A stretch of DNA of 64,000 nt from Terasakiella pusilla DSM 6293. GTDB taxonomy: Bacteria; Pseudomonadota; Alphaproteobacteria; Rhodospirillales; Terasakiellaceae. A program made the position numbers and the translations under genes. The notes below the pieces were generated by a model. It saw only the letters and a program-made list of their open reading frames with translations. It was not told the origin of the DNA and ran no database searches. The stretch covers positions 1 to 64,000 of the forward strand of contig NZ_JHYO01000015.1 in NCBI RefSeq assembly GCF_000688235.1, given 5' to 3'. Shown here piece after piece: positions 45,522 through 55,029 of this stretch (within the stretch, counting starts at the first letter, position 1; every line of letters starts with the position of its first letter).

Positions 45522-45680
45522 TTACGTGGAAGCATTAATATAGTTAAGAACCCCGAACCAATGATTCTCGCGGCAGATCTGTACTGCCTCTTTCTTCCCA
45601 AGGGCCTTAATCAGTTTTGCAGAAAACAATTCCAATGACGCCTGATGCGATTGCCCTTGATAGTCAGTCTGTAACACCAT
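45522..45680 (-). CDS. Small conserved-looking protein, 52 residues
   Basis: Minus-strand ATG at 45680, preceded by a perfect AGGAGG (two bases before ATG, five before the following GTG, which may be the true start), to TAA at 45522-45524. The peptide starts MVLQTDYQGQSHQASLELFS and contains KALGKKEAVQICRENHWFGV. It is predicted helical, soluble and slightly basic, with one Cys. No function is recognised. It occupies what would otherwise be a 428-base gap; the rest of the gap shows only A/T-rich sequence and the arsR promoter. Confidence 0.6.
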   Translation of the reverse strand: MVLQTDYQGQSHQASLELFSAKLIKALGKKEAVQICRENHWFGVLNYINAST

Positions 45681-45848
45681 TTCCTCCTAGTGTTTGTAAA
45701 ATTGGTATGACCAATCTAACAAAACTGTCACAGAACTTCCACCTTCATTTTCGATATTTTTAAAGAATTTAACGGAAATACTGAGCTTTTCAAGGGCAAC
45801 GGCCTTATCTTTTGTCCAAAAAATGTCACAAAACAACCCTTCTAAACT

Positions 45849-45878
45849 TTGATATTTCGACTATTATCGAATTATGAA
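45849..45878 (+). promoter_or_regulatory. Promoter with embedded ArsR operator before arsR-GAPDH-arsJ
   Basis: TTGATA (45849-45854) and TATGAA (45873-45878) are 18 bases apart. Between them lies ATTTCGACTATTATCGAATT (45854-45873), which differs from the acr3 operator at only three positions (one in the centre, two in the outer arm). The -10 box overlaps the first possible arsR ATG. Confidence 0.65.
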
Positions 45879-46191
45879 AACAGAACTTGCCGTCGATATG
45901 CTCTCCGCACTGGCTTACGCAGCCCGTCTGGATATTTTTAGATACCTTGTCCGTATTGGACCCGATGGGGCCGCCGCAGGGGATATTGCCAGCGCATGCA
46001 ATATCACGCCTTCTACCCTGTCCCATCACCTTAATCAGATGCGCCAATGCGGATTGATTGGGCGCACCCGTCAGGGCCGCGCACAAATCTATCACGTTAA
46101 TTTTGACGCCATGAACACCCTCATCGGTTTTTTGTCCGATGATTGTTGTAACGGGCAACCTGATCTTTGCCTCAAAGGGAATGAAAAATGA
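45874..46191 (+). CDS. arsR: ArsR-family arsenic-responsive repressor
   Basis: 105 residues as given. The helix-turn-helix is in [22 protein letters not shown]-terminal Cys group (C91, C92, C99 in [11 protein letters not shown]) resembles the Cys95/Cys96/Cys102 As(III) site of Acidithiobacillus ArsR; no alpha-3 CVC site is present. The first ATG overlaps the predicted -10 box and the operator and has no ribosome site, so the true start may be the ATG at codon 9 (45898). It overlaps the GAPDH gene by 4 bases. Confidence 0.88.
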   Translation: MKTELAVDMLSALAYAARLDIFRYLVRIGPDGAAAGDIASACNITPSTLSHHLNQMRQCGLIGRTRQGRAQIYHVNFDAMNTLIGFLSDDCCNGQPDLCLKGNEK

Positions 46192-47201
46192 CAATACGTG
46201 TCGCCATCAACGGATTTGGCCGCATGGGCAAACTGGTCCTGCGCGCCGGCTGGACCACACCGGGCCTTGAGTTTGTCCATATTAACGAACCGAAAGGCGG
46301 CGCCGACTGCGCTGCCCATCTTTTGCAGTTTGATACGGTCCATGGCAAATGGGATCATGAGGTCAGCCATGAAGACGGCGCGATCCTCATTGACGACCAG
46401 CGCCTGACCTTTAGCGAAGAAACCCGCCCCGACGGGGTCAACTGGGCCGACCTTGGTGTTGATCTGCTACTGGAATGTTCAGGAAAATATAAAACCGACG
46501 AGGCCTTACAGCCATTTTTGGACGCGGGCATCAAAAAAGTGCTGGTCGCCTGTCCGGTCAAGACCGATGGCGCGCTGAACCTTGTCTATGGGGTGAACGA
46601 ACATCTCTATGACCCCGCCCAACATGACATTGTGACCGCCGCGTCTTGCACCACAAACTGTATCGCGCCCGTCATCAAAGTCCTGCATGAAAAGATCGGC
46701 TTTCATCGCGGGTCTTTCACCACCATTCATGACCTGACCAATACACAGGTGATTGTGGATAGCCCGCACAAAGACCTGCGCCGCGCACGGTCCGGCGTCA
46801 ACTCGCTTGTGCCAACGACCACAGGGTCCGCGACGGCTGTTGCGGTGATTTATCCCGAACTTAAAGGCAAGCTGACCGGCCATGCGGTGCGCGTGCCTCT
46901 GCTCACCGGCTCCCTCACCGACTTTGTCTTTGAAATGAAACGTCCCGTCACAGCAGAAGAAATCAACGGATTGTTTAAAGAGGCTGCCGAAGGGGAGCTA
47001 AAAGACATTCTGGGGTTTGAAGCCCGCCCGCTGGTGTCCACCGACTTTACCACCGATCCCCGTTCCGTCATCGTGGATGGCCCGAGCACGGTTGTCGTCG
47101 ATGACACCCATCTTAAAGTCTATCTCTGGTATGATAACGAATGGGGCTACGTCAACCGCATGATGGATATCGCCCATATGATGGCAGTTAAAATGTCATG
47201 A
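46188..47201 (+). CDS. ArsJ-associated glyceraldehyde-3-phosphate dehydrogenase
   Basis: 337 residues, a GAPDH with active-site [20 protein letters not shown]-binding start [18 protein letters not shown] and C-terminal [12 protein letters not shown]. Its place between arsR and arsJ, with 4-base overlaps on both sides, identifies the arsenate type. It is known to use arsenate in place of phosphate to form 1-arseno-3-phosphoglycerate, which ArsJ exports. It is therefore likely not the main glycolytic enzyme, though it may retain that activity. Confidence 0.9.
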   Translation: MTIRVAINGFGRMGKLVLRAGWTTPGLEFVHINEPKGGADCAAHLLQFDTVHGKWDHEVSHEDGAILIDDQRLTFSEETRPDGVNWADLGVDLLLECSGKYKTDEALQPFLDAGIKKVLVACPVKTDGALNLVYGVNEHLYDPAQHDIVTAASCTTNCIAPVIKVLHEKIGFHRGSFTTIHDLTNTQVIVDSPHKDLRRARSGVNSLVPTTTGSATAVAVIYPELKGKLTGHAVRVPLLTGSLTDFVFEMKRPVTAEEINGLFKEAAEGELKDILGFEARPLVSTDFTTDPRSVIVDGPSTVVVDDTHLKVYLWYDNEWGYVNRMMDIAHMMAVKMS

Positions 47202-48406
47202 GTGACCTGAAAAATTATGCCTGTGTCACCGCCAGCTATTGGGGCTTTACCCTGTCTGACGGGGCCTTGCGCATGCTGGTCTTGCTGCATTTTCACCAGC
47301 TGGGATATAGCCCGCTTGATCTCGCCTTCCTGTTTTTGCTCTACGAAGCCATGGGGATTGTCACCAACTTTGTTGGCGGCTGGATCGGCGCACGGTTTGG
47401 CCTGCGTCTAACCCTCTTTGCAGGCCTTACAACCCAGATTATTGCCCTTGTCATGCTGTCTTTGTTGCAAGATAGCTGGGCCATTTCCCTGTCCGTTGCC
47501 TATGTGATGGCGGCACAGGCTCTCAGTGGCGTCGCCAAAGACCTGACAAAAATGAGTTCCAAAAGCGCGGTCAAACTGGTCGTGGCCGATGAAGGCCTTT
47601 TGTTTAAATGGGTGTCCCTGCTGACCGGATCAAAAAATGCGCTGAAAGGCGTTGGCTTTTTTCTCGGGGGCATCCTGCTGGAAGGTTTGGGCTTTCAACT
47701 CGCGCTGTTGGCCATGGCGGCTTGCTTAGGTGTGATCCTGATCTTCGCTGTCCTGTCCGTGCAAGGGGAACTGGGCAAAGCCAAGTCCAAGATCACGGGG
47801 AAAGACCTATTTTCCAAGTCCCGCGAGATCAACATCCTGTCCTTTGCCCGTATCTTTTTATTTGCCGCGCGCGATGTCTGGTTTGTCGTCGGGGTGCCGA
47901 TCTTTTTTGCGTCCCAACTCGGTTGGGGATTTGATCAGGTGGGACTGTTTATGGCGCTGTGGGTAATTGCCTACGGGATCATTCAAGCCTTCGTGCCGCG
48001 CCTAACCAGAAAAACCACCGATGCCACAACAGGCGCACGGGCAACCGCCTTTTGGGGCTTTATCCTGTTTGCCCTGCCCGCCCTCATGGCGATAGGTCTT
48101 CACCTTTACCCCGACCATGCGACCTTATTGCTCATCGCAGGGCTCTTGGTCTTCGGATTGATCTTTGCCATCAATTCCTCGCTCCACAGCTTCCTGATCG
48201 TGGCCTATAGCGATGCCGATAAAGTGTCCCTCAGTGTCGGGTTCTATTATATGGCAAATGCAGTGGGACGTCTGCTCGGGACATTGCTGTCCGGTCTGGT
48301 CTATCAGATGGCCGGGCTGGAAGCCTGCCTTGCGGTTTCCGCCGTCATGGTGCTAATCGCGGCAACCAGCGTGCTATTTCTCACCCCCCGAAAAAGGGCG
48401 GCTTAA
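47198..48406 (+). CDS. arsJ: Organoarsenical efflux MFS transporter
   Basis: 402 residues with about twelve membrane segments. The ArsJ-type start reads [20 protein letters not shown], then [20 protein letters not shown]. It exports 1-arseno-3-phosphoglycerate, which then falls apart to arsenate outside. Together with the GAPDH it gives arsenate resistance without reduction. The end overlaps the convergent DUF2256 gene by 4 bases. Confidence 0.92.
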   Translation: MSDLKNYACVTASYWGFTLSDGALRMLVLLHFHQLGYSPLDLAFLFLLYEAMGIVTNFVGGWIGARFGLRLTLFAGLTTQIIALVMLSLLQDSWAISLSVAYVMAAQALSGVAKDLTKMSSKSAVKLVVADEGLLFKWVSLLTGSKNALKGVGFFLGGILLEGLGFQLALLAMAACLGVILIFAVLSVQGELGKAKSKITGKDLFSKSREINILSFARIFLFAARDVWFVVGVPIFFASQLGWGFDQVGLFMALWVIAYGIIQAFVPRLTRKTTDATTGARATAFWGFILFALPALMAIGLHLYPDHATLLLIAGLLVFGLIFAINSSLHSFLIVAYSDADKVSLSVGFYYMANAVGRLLGTLLSGLVYQMAGLEACLAVSAVMVLIAATSVLFLTPRKRAA

Positions 48407-48549
48407 GACCGCCCTTCACCCCGACAGCGTTTGGAACAATAGATCACCTCATCCCAAACCTTTTCCCATTTTTTGCGCCAACTAAACGGGCGCTTGCAAA
48501 CGGGGCAGATTTTTTGCGGCAAGTCTGACTTCTTTTTCATCTTTGCCAT
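48403..48549 (-). CDS. DUF2256 zinc-ribbon-like small protein
   Basis: 48 residues from the ATG at 48549 (MAKMKKKSDLPQKICPVCKR); an upstream open stretch is not used. CPVC and YCSKRC form a probable four-Cys zinc site, and FSWRKKWEKVWDEVIYCS is the DUF2256 signature. Often found beside photolyase or other genes; function unknown. Convergent with arsJ. Confidence 0.8.
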   Translation of the reverse strand: MAKMKKKSDLPQKICPVCKRPFSWRKKWEKVWDEVIYCSKRCRGEGRS

Positions 48550-48557
48550 GAAGGGCC

Positions 48558-48845
48558 CTACTTCATCGGAACATAGCCCGCTTTGCGCATGCAATCACTG
48601 ACCAGTTTGCCGTGTTCCTTCTTCACGTTATAGACACGCATCTGTTCGTTATAGCTGCTGATCTGCTGATCCGCCTGATAGGCGGGCTTGGCCCCCAGAT
48701 AACGATCGGCGGCGCGCTTGCATCGGTTATGATCACTCCCCCATTGGGAAGACGGAATAGTTTTATGCTGCCAGTGACTTGGCGCCGACTGCATACAGGC
48801 TGTCACAGAAAGTGCCGCCAGCAAGACAAGGGTATTTCTCACCAT
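48558..48845 (-). CDS. Small lipoprotein, 95 residues
   Basis: Begins MVRNTLVLLAALSVTACMQ, a lipoprotein signal with lipobox VTAC. The mature part is hydrophilic, has a DHNRCKRAADRYL segment and a C-terminal SDCMRKAGYVP that is common in small lipoproteins of unknown role. Two mature Cys could pair. Its start overlaps the stop of the hydrolase gene by one base, so they share a message. Confidence 0.7.
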   Translation of the reverse strand: MVRNTLVLLAALSVTACMQSAPSHWQHKTIPSSQWGSDHNRCKRAADRYLGAKPAYQADQQISSYNEQMRVYNVKKEHGKLVSDCMRKAGYVPMK

Positions 48846-49507
48846 TAGATCAAGCTCACTGTAAAGTCAGGCAGGCCAGCGATGGTACAGGTCATCACAT
48901 CACCCTTCACAACCGCGCCCACACCGGCAGGTGTACCAGTGAAAATGATATCGCCCGCCAAGACTTCGTCATAGCTGTCCAGCTGTTTGATAATTTCCGG
49001 CACATCATAGATCATCTGGTTTAAATCGCCCTGTTGTTTGATCTCGCCATTGACGGACAGGGTGATTTCACCCTCTTTAATCTCGCCACATTGGGCAATC
49101 GGCGTAATTTGTGACACCGCACCCGCCCCGGCAAAGTTTTTAGAGGTATCCCACGGCATGCCGGATTTTTTCGCCACGGCCTGTAAATCCCGTTTGGTAA
49201 AATCAATCCCGATGCCATAACCAAACACCGATCCGTTTTCTCCCAAGGCAACGATCAATTCCACCTCGAAATGCAGATCGTTGGTCGCGCGGGGATAGGC
49301 AATCTCGACCGCATCCACACCCGCCACAATCGCATGGGCGGATTTGGAGAAAAACTTGGGTTTCATCTTTTCAGGATCATCGCCCATTTCGCGGACATGA
49401 TCCCCATAATTCTTGCCAACGCAATGCACACGGCGGATCGGAAAGACATCTTCTGTGCCGACAACAGGCAACGCAGGGGCATTCCAGAGTGGAAGGACAT
49501 AAGACAT
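48845..49507 (-). CDS. Fumarylacetoacetate hydrolase family protein (fumarylpyruvate hydrolase type)
   Basis: 220 residues. VHCVGKNYGDHVREMG and the metal-binding glutamates in LHFEVELIVALGENG, together with GDIIFTGTPAGVGAVVKGD near the end, define the short FAH family (YcgM/FAHD1, acylpyruvase). It probably cleaves fumarylpyruvate or a related acylpyruvate in aromatic catabolism, or decarboxylates oxaloacetate. Divergent from a MarR regulator that may control it. Confidence 0.85.
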   Translation of the reverse strand: MSYVLPLWNAPALPVVGTEDVFPIRRVHCVGKNYGDHVREMGDDPEKMKPKFFSKSAHAIVAGVDAVEIAYPRATNDLHFEVELIVALGENGSVFGYGIGIDFTKRDLQAVAKKSGMPWDTSKNFAGAGAVSQITPIAQCGEIKEGEITLSVNGEIKQQGDLNQMIYDVPEIIKQLDSYDEVLAGDIIFTGTPAGVGAVVKGDVMTCTIAGLPDFTVSLI

Positions 49508-49547
49508 TGAAAAACTCCAAGGCTAGACAGATGGGGGATGGGGTTAT

Positions 49548-49566
49548 ATGTTAGTCTTCATAACAT
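49548..49566. promoter_or_regulatory. Inverted repeat between the hydrolase and marR genes
   Basis: ATGTTA (49548-49553) and TAACAT (49561-49566) form a perfect 6-base inverted repeat with a 7-base centre, in the 89-base divergent region. Size and position suit a MarR-dimer operator for both genes. Confidence 0.45.
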
Positions 49567-49596
49567 TTATTGTTTGATCGTGACGAGAGGTTTTCG

Positions 49597-50058
49597 GTGT
49601 CGGAAGCGAATTCAAAAAAACAGAATACCAACATTGGGCCGTTAAATGACCTTATGACCTATCATTTGCGTCGCGCGCAGGTTGCCGCTTTCAACAATTT
49701 TTCCGATGCCATGTCTGAAACCCAGATCACCCCCGGCCAATTTGGGGTCCTCACCCTGATCGCCAGCAACAAAGACATGTCACAATCCGCCGTAGCCCGC
49801 GCCTTGGGTGTGGAACGTTCTACCATGGTCGCGGTCATTGACGGGTTGGAAAATCGCGGGCTTGTAGTGCGCAAACCATCCCTGACCGATCGTCGTTCCA
49901 ACGCGCTTGAACTCAGCGAGGAAGGTCATCGCGTCTTTGATCGGGGTCTTGACCTTGCCAAAGCGGGTGATCGCAAAACAGCAAGTGCGCTCAGTGATGA
50001 AGAAGCCATTCAACTTGTCACACTCTTGCGCAAGCTCAACAGCGCAGCCGGTCTCTAA
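49597..50058 (+). CDS. MarR-family transcriptional regulator
   Basis: 153 residues from the GTG at 49597, which has GAGAGG six bases before it; a TTG nine codons upstream is less likely. The winged helix is in SQSAVARALGVERSTMVAVI and DGLENRGLVVRKPSLTDRRS. MarR proteins usually repress a neighbouring gene until a phenolic or other ligand binds. The divergent fumarylpyruvate hydrolase is the likely target. Confidence 0.88.
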   Translation: MSEANSKKQNTNIGPLNDLMTYHLRRAQVAAFNNFSDAMSETQITPGQFGVLTLIASNKDMSQSAVARALGVERSTMVAVIDGLENRGLVVRKPSLTDRRSNALELSEEGHRVFDRGLDLAKAGDRKTASALSDEEAIQLVTLLRKLNSAAGL

Positions 50059-50079
50059 TCCACCTGCGCCACCCGGCCC

Positions 50080-51513
50080 TTAAGACATTTCGTTGACCAG
50101 ACCGTAGGCATACAAGCTTGCGGGGACCGACTGAATACGCACGTGGCGATGATAGCCTGTGCGGATCATATTTTGCGTCAACAACAGGGTGTTTTCCTCC
50201 CCATTACAGTTCATGCGCACAAACTCGGTCACGATCTGCGGGCCCTCCCCGAAGCCGGACAGGCTCTGGTCCCAATCCATCTCCACAATCAGGTCAGGTT
50301 CCGGCGCGCGGGCTTTTTGGGCCGCAAGATCGGGATAGCCCACCAGATCGATTTTCCCCCCACGCCAACTGGCATAGGTCAAAGACGCAATCCGGTGGCT
50401 CACGCCCAACCATTGGCAATAAACAGCGGTTTCGACCAGTCGTTCATAGACCTCATCAGTTGGGACAACCGGACCAAACAGGGCGGCATACCAACAGGGC
50501 GAGGTGATAAAGACTTTAAAAGCTACCGCCCGCTGAAACCGCTTGGCATTTCTATCCACCCGATGAAGGCGCCGGATCAACCAGGCGGACTCGAGATATT
50601 CCAGATATTTGCGCAAGGTGTTTTTGGCGATCTTGGTTTCACGGGCGAGTTCTTCAATACTGACTTCGCGGCCTGTGTTATAGGCCAACAGGGTAAACAG
50701 ATGCGCCAATCCTTTTAGATCATTAATCCCGAAAAAGGAGGCCATGTCCTTATGCAGCAGGCGTTCAATCAAGGTATCGCGCACAAACAGCGGCGACGGC
50801 GCGCCTTCGGTCTTCCCCAAAACGCTTTCGGGAAAGCCGCCATAGTTAATGTAGTGGTTGAACTCTTTATTCAATTGCGGCAGATTTGCTTGATTAAAGG
50901 CCAACCTGTGATTAGCAGGGTCCCCGCCAAACAACGCTTTCTCTCGCCCTCGAAAACGCAGAAACTCGGCAAAACTGACACAAGGGAGCACCGATACATC
51001 ATAGCCGGGATCCTGCTCTGCAGTTGCTTCCGGCAAAGGTGTTCCTGCGGACAAAACGCCGACCAAACGCACTTGCGGAAAAGCCTTGGCAACTTTGACC
51101 AATTCGGTTTCCCAGTCCGGCATATATTGCAGTTCATCCAAAAAGGCATACAGCTTACGGCCCTGCAAATGATCGGCGTTGCGCTTCACAAACAGCTCGA
51201 TAATCTGTTGTAGGCCCACATCCCAATATGTCGGGGTCCCCAAGGAGGCCAATAACACATGGCGCGGCGGGGCACCGCCTTCAATCAAACGGGCAACCAT
51301 CTGGCGCACCATCACCGTTTTACCGGTGCGACGCGGCCCGACAAGCGTGACGGCGCGTCCGTCTTCACCCTGTTCGACTTTCCTGGCAAATTCTTCAAAA
51401 AATAACCGTTTTGGCGGCTGCTTAAACTTTTGCGGTGCCTGTTCGTTCAACGCCCACCATGGGTTATCAAACAATAACCGATTTTTAACAGCTTCGACCC
51501 CGTATGTCCGCAT
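50080..51513 (-). CDS. AAA ATPase with DUF4143 domain
   Basis: 477 residues. Walker A GPRRTGKTVMVRQMVARL near residue 58 and Walker B KLYAFLDELQYMPDWETEL belong to the AAA_14 domain. DUF4143 follows (NTGREVSIEELARETKIAKN, then TLRKYLEYLESAWLIRRLHR). Such proteins are widespread, often mobile and of unknown role, sometimes discussed as toxin-antitoxin or defence related. The gene is monocistronic. The 283 bases upstream show no further gene. Confidence 0.85.
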   Translation of the reverse strand: MRTYGVEAVKNRLLFDNPWWALNEQAPQKFKQPPKRLFFEEFARKVEQGEDGRAVTLVGPRRTGKTVMVRQMVARLIEGGAPPRHVLLASLGTPTYWDVGLQQIIELFVKRNADHLQGRKLYAFLDELQYMPDWETELVKVAKAFPQVRLVGVLSAGTPLPEATAEQDPGYDVSVLPCVSFAEFLRFRGREKALFGGDPANHRLAFNQANLPQLNKEFNHYINYGGFPESVLGKTEGAPSPLFVRDTLIERLLHKDMASFFGINDLKGLAHLFTLLAYNTGREVSIEELARETKIAKNTLRKYLEYLESAWLIRRLHRVDRNAKRFQRAVAFKVFITSPCWYAALFGPVVPTDEVYERLVETAVYCQWLGVSHRIASLTYASWRGGKIDLVGYPDLAAQKARAPEPDLIVEMDWDQSLSGFGEGPQIVTEFVRMNCNGEENTLLLTQNMIRTGYHRHVRIQSVPASLYAYGLVNEMS

Positions 51514-51796
51514 AACTCACCCAATCCCCAGTTATTTATCAAGGATGATACGCAAGCTTTCCCCTAAGAGCAAGGGAATGATCTTAGAAATAGTTGATTT
51601 GATAAGCGGTTGTATTTTTATGGAAAATTAACACCATCCCTTTTTCAATTGCGAATACACAGGCAGATCAAAACCGCCCTTTCTGACACGATGGCCTTTC
51701 CGCTTTTTTACCGCTCCCCCGGCCCTTTTCCTACCTGCGAAAAAAATCTATCTGTGATATGAAGGAACAGACACCATTTTTCTGCTAGGACCCTGC

Positions 51797-52408
51797 GTGG
51801 CACGATCAGATGCACATATCACCCTTGGAACAAAAGTCGGCTTTCTTGTCGGCTGGATGTTCTTTGCGCTCGCGTTCCTCATGGCTGCGGCAGAAAGCAC
51901 AGTAGGGCGCGGCTTTATCACCTCGTCAAATGACCTGCTGGTCGCCATGATGGGGGGCAAGTGGATTGCCTTAAAAGCTCGGTTTGCCTCGGATTTTTTT
52001 GATCTGGTTGTCCTGCCTGTTCTGCAACTCCCCGCCTGGTTTTTGTGCGGGTTGCCTGCGGGTTGCCTCCTGTGGACGTGCCGACCCCATCGCGAAGAGA
52101 TCGACCCGGAACTCTACGAGTCCCTCACCACTTATGACCGTCTTGCAAAACTGGCGAAGGATGAAGGCGCGGCCGATGACGATCCGACCTTTACCGAATA
52201 TGATCTCAGGGATTACGACGATACAGAGATTCGCGAAGATCTCCAATCTGGCCAGAAGTACATGAAAACCTGGCACCCACATGATGCGGAAGAGCCTGAC
52301 ACCCCTGAAAATTATCAGGATGGCATGAGGAACAGAGCACTGACACCTCAAGAAAAGATAAAGATGGCCCGCGACGGCTTGTCAATTCCGTTCGACAAAT
52401 TATCCTAA
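51797..52408 (+). CDS. Membrane protein of unknown function, 203 residues
   Basis: GTG start at 51797 with TAGGA six bases upstream. Two membrane segments (VGFLVGWMFFALAFLMAAAE and a second around FFDLVVLPVLQLPAWFLCGL) are followed by a long acidic cytoplasmic tail (TEYDLRDYDDTEIRE). Not recognised. Followed after 31 bases by a small exported protein; both could be on one message. Confidence 0.55.
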   Translation: MARSDAHITLGTKVGFLVGWMFFALAFLMAAAESTVGRGFITSSNDLLVAMMGGKWIALKARFASDFFDLVVLPVLQLPAWFLCGLPAGCLLWTCRPHREEIDPELYESLTTYDRLAKLAKDEGAADDDPTFTEYDLRDYDDTEIREDLQSGQKYMKTWHPHDAEEPDTPENYQDGMRNRALTPQEKIKMARDGLSIPFDKLS

Positions 52409-52439
52409 TCTCCAGACACAACATATATGGAGATCAATT

Positions 52440-52700
52440 ATGCTACGTCTGCTGACAACAAGCTTTGTAATCGCGACAATGACACTGGCAACCGCCGCCC
52501 TTGCCAACGGTGAAAAGTCATCACAAAGCGATGACCATACCAATAATAGCTATGTTCAAGATAAAATGGAAAAAAATGACGCGGGCAAACCGGACATGAC
52601 GCTGGAGGAAGCCTTTAAAAATGCGACTGAAGACGCAAAAACAATACCGGAAAAAGCAAAAGACGCCTACAATGCCGCCAAGAAAAAGGTGACTGAATAA
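52440..52700 (+). CDS. Small exported protein, 86 residues
   Basis: Signal peptide MLRLLTTSFVIATMTLATAA with cleavage near ALA-NGE, then a hydrophilic, charged mature part rich in Lys, Asp and Ala (DMTLEEAFKNATEDAKTI). No function assigned. ATATGGAGATCAATT before the ATG contains a GGAG ribosome site. The EamA gene follows after eleven bases. Confidence 0.6.
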   Translation: MLRLLTTSFVIATMTLATAALANGEKSSQSDDHTNNSYVQDKMEKNDAGKPDMTLEEAFKNATEDAKTIPEKAKDAYNAAKKKVTE

Positions 52701-52711
52701 AGGAAGTAAAA

Positions 52712-53605
52712 TTGGATAAGGTATTGCGCGGCACCCTCATCGGTGCCGTTGCCCTGTTAGTTTGGGCGACATTAGGCATTTTAACCGTTTGGTCTGGCGA
52801 TATTCCGCCGTTTCAACTGGTTGCCGTTTCATTTTTCATCGCCTTTGTCTGCGGCCTTATCAAATGGATTCTCAACAAAGAAAATCCACTCTCCCATATC
52901 TATCAACCCCCGAAAGCGTGGCTCTTGGGGGTTGCAGGTTTGTTTGGCTATCACTTTCTCTACTTCCTTGCCCTTAAATCAGCCCCGGCTGTTGAAGCCA
53001 ACCTGATCAATTATCTCTGGCCCCTGCTGATCGTCTTTTTCTCTGCCTTCCTGCCAGGAGAAAAGTTACGCTGGTATCATAGTGTCGGCACACTCTGCGG
53101 CCTTGCCGGCACCGTGCTGCTGATCGTCGGGGACAAAGGCTTTAACTTTGACAGTCAGTATACCGTAGGCTATCTGGCAGCGGTCGGCTGTGGCGTCACC
53201 TGGGCCAGCTATTCCGTCCTTAACCGTCTGTTCGGCGGCGTACCGACCGATGCAGTGGGCTGGTTCTGTCTTGCGGGCTCCCTCCTTGCCGCGCTCTGCC
53301 ATTTGGCCTTTGAACAAACCGTCTGGCCCGATGATCTCACCGGATGGCTTGTGCTTGTTGCGATCGGTGTTGGTCCGGCGGGCGGGGTCTTCTTCTTCTG
53401 GGACTATGGGGTCAAACACGGCAATATCCGTGTCCTTGGGGCCGGGTCCTATACGATTCCCTTGACCTCAACACTTTTGCTCCTGCTCATTGGGGAAGGC
53501 AGCCTGACATGGGCCCTTGCCGCATCCTGCGCGCTTATTTCCGGCGGTGCAATTCTCGCCTCCAGCGATTTTTTACGGCGCAAAAAGGTAGATCAAAACC
53601 TTTAA
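52712..53605 (+). CDS. EamA-family exporter (YddG-like)
   Basis: 297 residues, about ten membrane segments. The start is a TTG at 52712, supported by AGGAAG five bases before it. VWATLGILTVWSGDIPPFQL and later VGPAGGVFFFWDYGVKHGNI with GAGSYTIPLTSTLLLLL resemble the aromatic amino acid exporter YddG branch of the DMT superfamily. Substrate inferred only. Downstream of two small envelope proteins. Confidence 0.82.
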   Translation: MDKVLRGTLIGAVALLVWATLGILTVWSGDIPPFQLVAVSFFIAFVCGLIKWILNKENPLSHIYQPPKAWLLGVAGLFGYHFLYFLALKSAPAVEANLINYLWPLLIVFFSAFLPGEKLRWYHSVGTLCGLAGTVLLIVGDKGFNFDSQYTVGYLAAVGCGVTWASYSVLNRLFGGVPTDAVGWFCLAGSLLAALCHLAFEQTVWPDDLTGWLVLVAIGVGPAGGVFFFWDYGVKHGNIRVLGAGSYTIPLTSTLLLLLIGEGSLTWALAASCALISGGAILASSDFLRRKKVDQNL

Positions 53606-53757
53606 TTATCGAAAAATTAACCCCTGCAACTCAAAATACAGCTCTTAGAATTATTATCTTTTTAAATAGGAAAAAGACCTAACAAAACGATAATAGGTAT
53701 GCCATACATGGCGTCCTTACAATATGGACAATTTTTGAGAACGAAAAGGAACGCACA

Positions 53758-55023
53758 ATGGACGACGCCCCAAAGGTTGAGATTCTATTGGTCGAAGATG
53801 CAAAGTTTTTCCGCTCTGTCATCAAAAGCCAAATAGAAAAGCAATTGGGTTTTACCGTCACCTGTGCCGAAACCTACGCGCAAGCCTGTGCCATCATGGA
53901 TGCCCGCAAGGACGATTTTTTCCTCGCGCTCCTTGACCTCAACCTCCCCGACGCGCCCAAAGGGGAAATTGTCGATTATGTGATTGAGAAATCGATCCCG
54001 TCCATCGTCTTTTCCGGTCAGTTTAACGAAGAACTCCGCGACCATTTGATGCAACAAAACATCATCGACTATGTGGTCAAAGACAGCCCGGCAAGTATCG
54101 AATATGTCATCACAACCGTAAAGCGCCTCTACAACAACCAGTCTGTTAAAGTGTTGCTGGCCGATGATTCCAAGACCGCGCGCTTTCAAATGCATGGCTT
54201 GTTGGCGCGTTACAAATTCCAGATTCTGGAAGCCGCCGACGGGCTGGAAGCCCTCAAAATTCTGGATAAAAATCCCGACATCATGCTGGTCATCACCGAC
54301 TACAACATGCCAAATCTGGACGGGTTTGAACTCACCAAAAAAATCCGCACACATTATTCAAAGCGTGAACTCTGTATCATCGGGGTGTCCACCTATGGCA
54401 ACCACGCCCTGTCTGCACGCTTTATCAAGGTCGGGGCTAACGACTTCATCACCAAACCGTTTTTGAACGAAGAGTTTTTCTGTCGTGTCTCGCAAAATGT
54501 CGAGATGCTGGAACATATCAAGGCCTTGGAAGACTCCCTGATCACAGATTACCTGACAGGTTTGCGCAACCGCCGTTATCTGTTTGAACGCGGGGAAACC
54601 ATGCTGCAAGACGTCAATAATGAGGGCGGCTATCTCATCGCGGCTATGTGCGATATCGACCATTTTAAAAACATCAATGACACCTACGGTCACGATGGCG
54701 GGGACGAAGCCCTAAAGAATGTCGCCAAACAAATGCGTCACTTCTTTGGCGACGACGGTATTGCCGCACGCTTTGGCGGTGAAGAATTCTGCATCCTGCT
54801 GAAAGCAGATACTCTCGACAGTCTCGATGAAAAGTTTGAAGCCTTACGCCAAGGCATTGCCAACTTAACCATCGATTATGGCAATCGCAAAATCAACCTG
54901 ACCATGAGCATCGGTGTAAGCTGGCAAAAAGTGCAAGAACTTGATGCGCTAATTAACATCGCCGATGGTAATCTCTATGAGGCCAAGAAAACCGGCCGCA
55001 ACAAAGTCGTCTTCGACCAATAA
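53758..55023 (+). CDS. PleD-like REC-REC-GGDEF response regulator
   Basis: 421 residues. The first receiver (residues 1-125) has EILLVEDAKFF and the phospho-acceptor in LALLDLNLPDAP. The second (about 130-255) has VLLADDSKTARFQM, LVITDYNMPNLDGFE and DFITKPF. A GGDEF domain follows (DYLTGLRNRRYLFERG; FGGEEF), so cyclase activity is likely. No RxxD inhibitory site is visible before GGEEF. AAAGGAA precedes the ATG. Convergent with the YafY-type regulator. Confidence 0.9.
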   Translation: MDDAPKVEILLVEDAKFFRSVIKSQIEKQLGFTVTCAETYAQACAIMDARKDDFFLALLDLNLPDAPKGEIVDYVIEKSIPSIVFSGQFNEELRDHLMQQNIIDYVVKDSPASIEYVITTVKRLYNNQSVKVLLADDSKTARFQMHGLLARYKFQILEAADGLEALKILDKNPDIMLVITDYNMPNLDGFELTKKIRTHYSKRELCIIGVSTYGNHALSARFIKVGANDFITKPFLNEEFFCRVSQNVEMLEHIKALEDSLITDYLTGLRNRRYLFERGETMLQDVNNEGGYLIAAMCDIDHFKNINDTYGHDGGDEALKNVAKQMRHFFGDDGIAARFGGEEFCILLKADTLDSLDEKFEALRQGIANLTIDYGNRKINLTMSIGVSWQKVQELDALINIADGNLYEAKKTGRNKVVFDQ

Positions 55024-55029
55024 GACAGA

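Noticed and set aside
51514-51796. Possible gene or RNA in the 283-base gap
   Set aside because: No frame with a ribosome site, no clear hairpin or tRNA-like structure.
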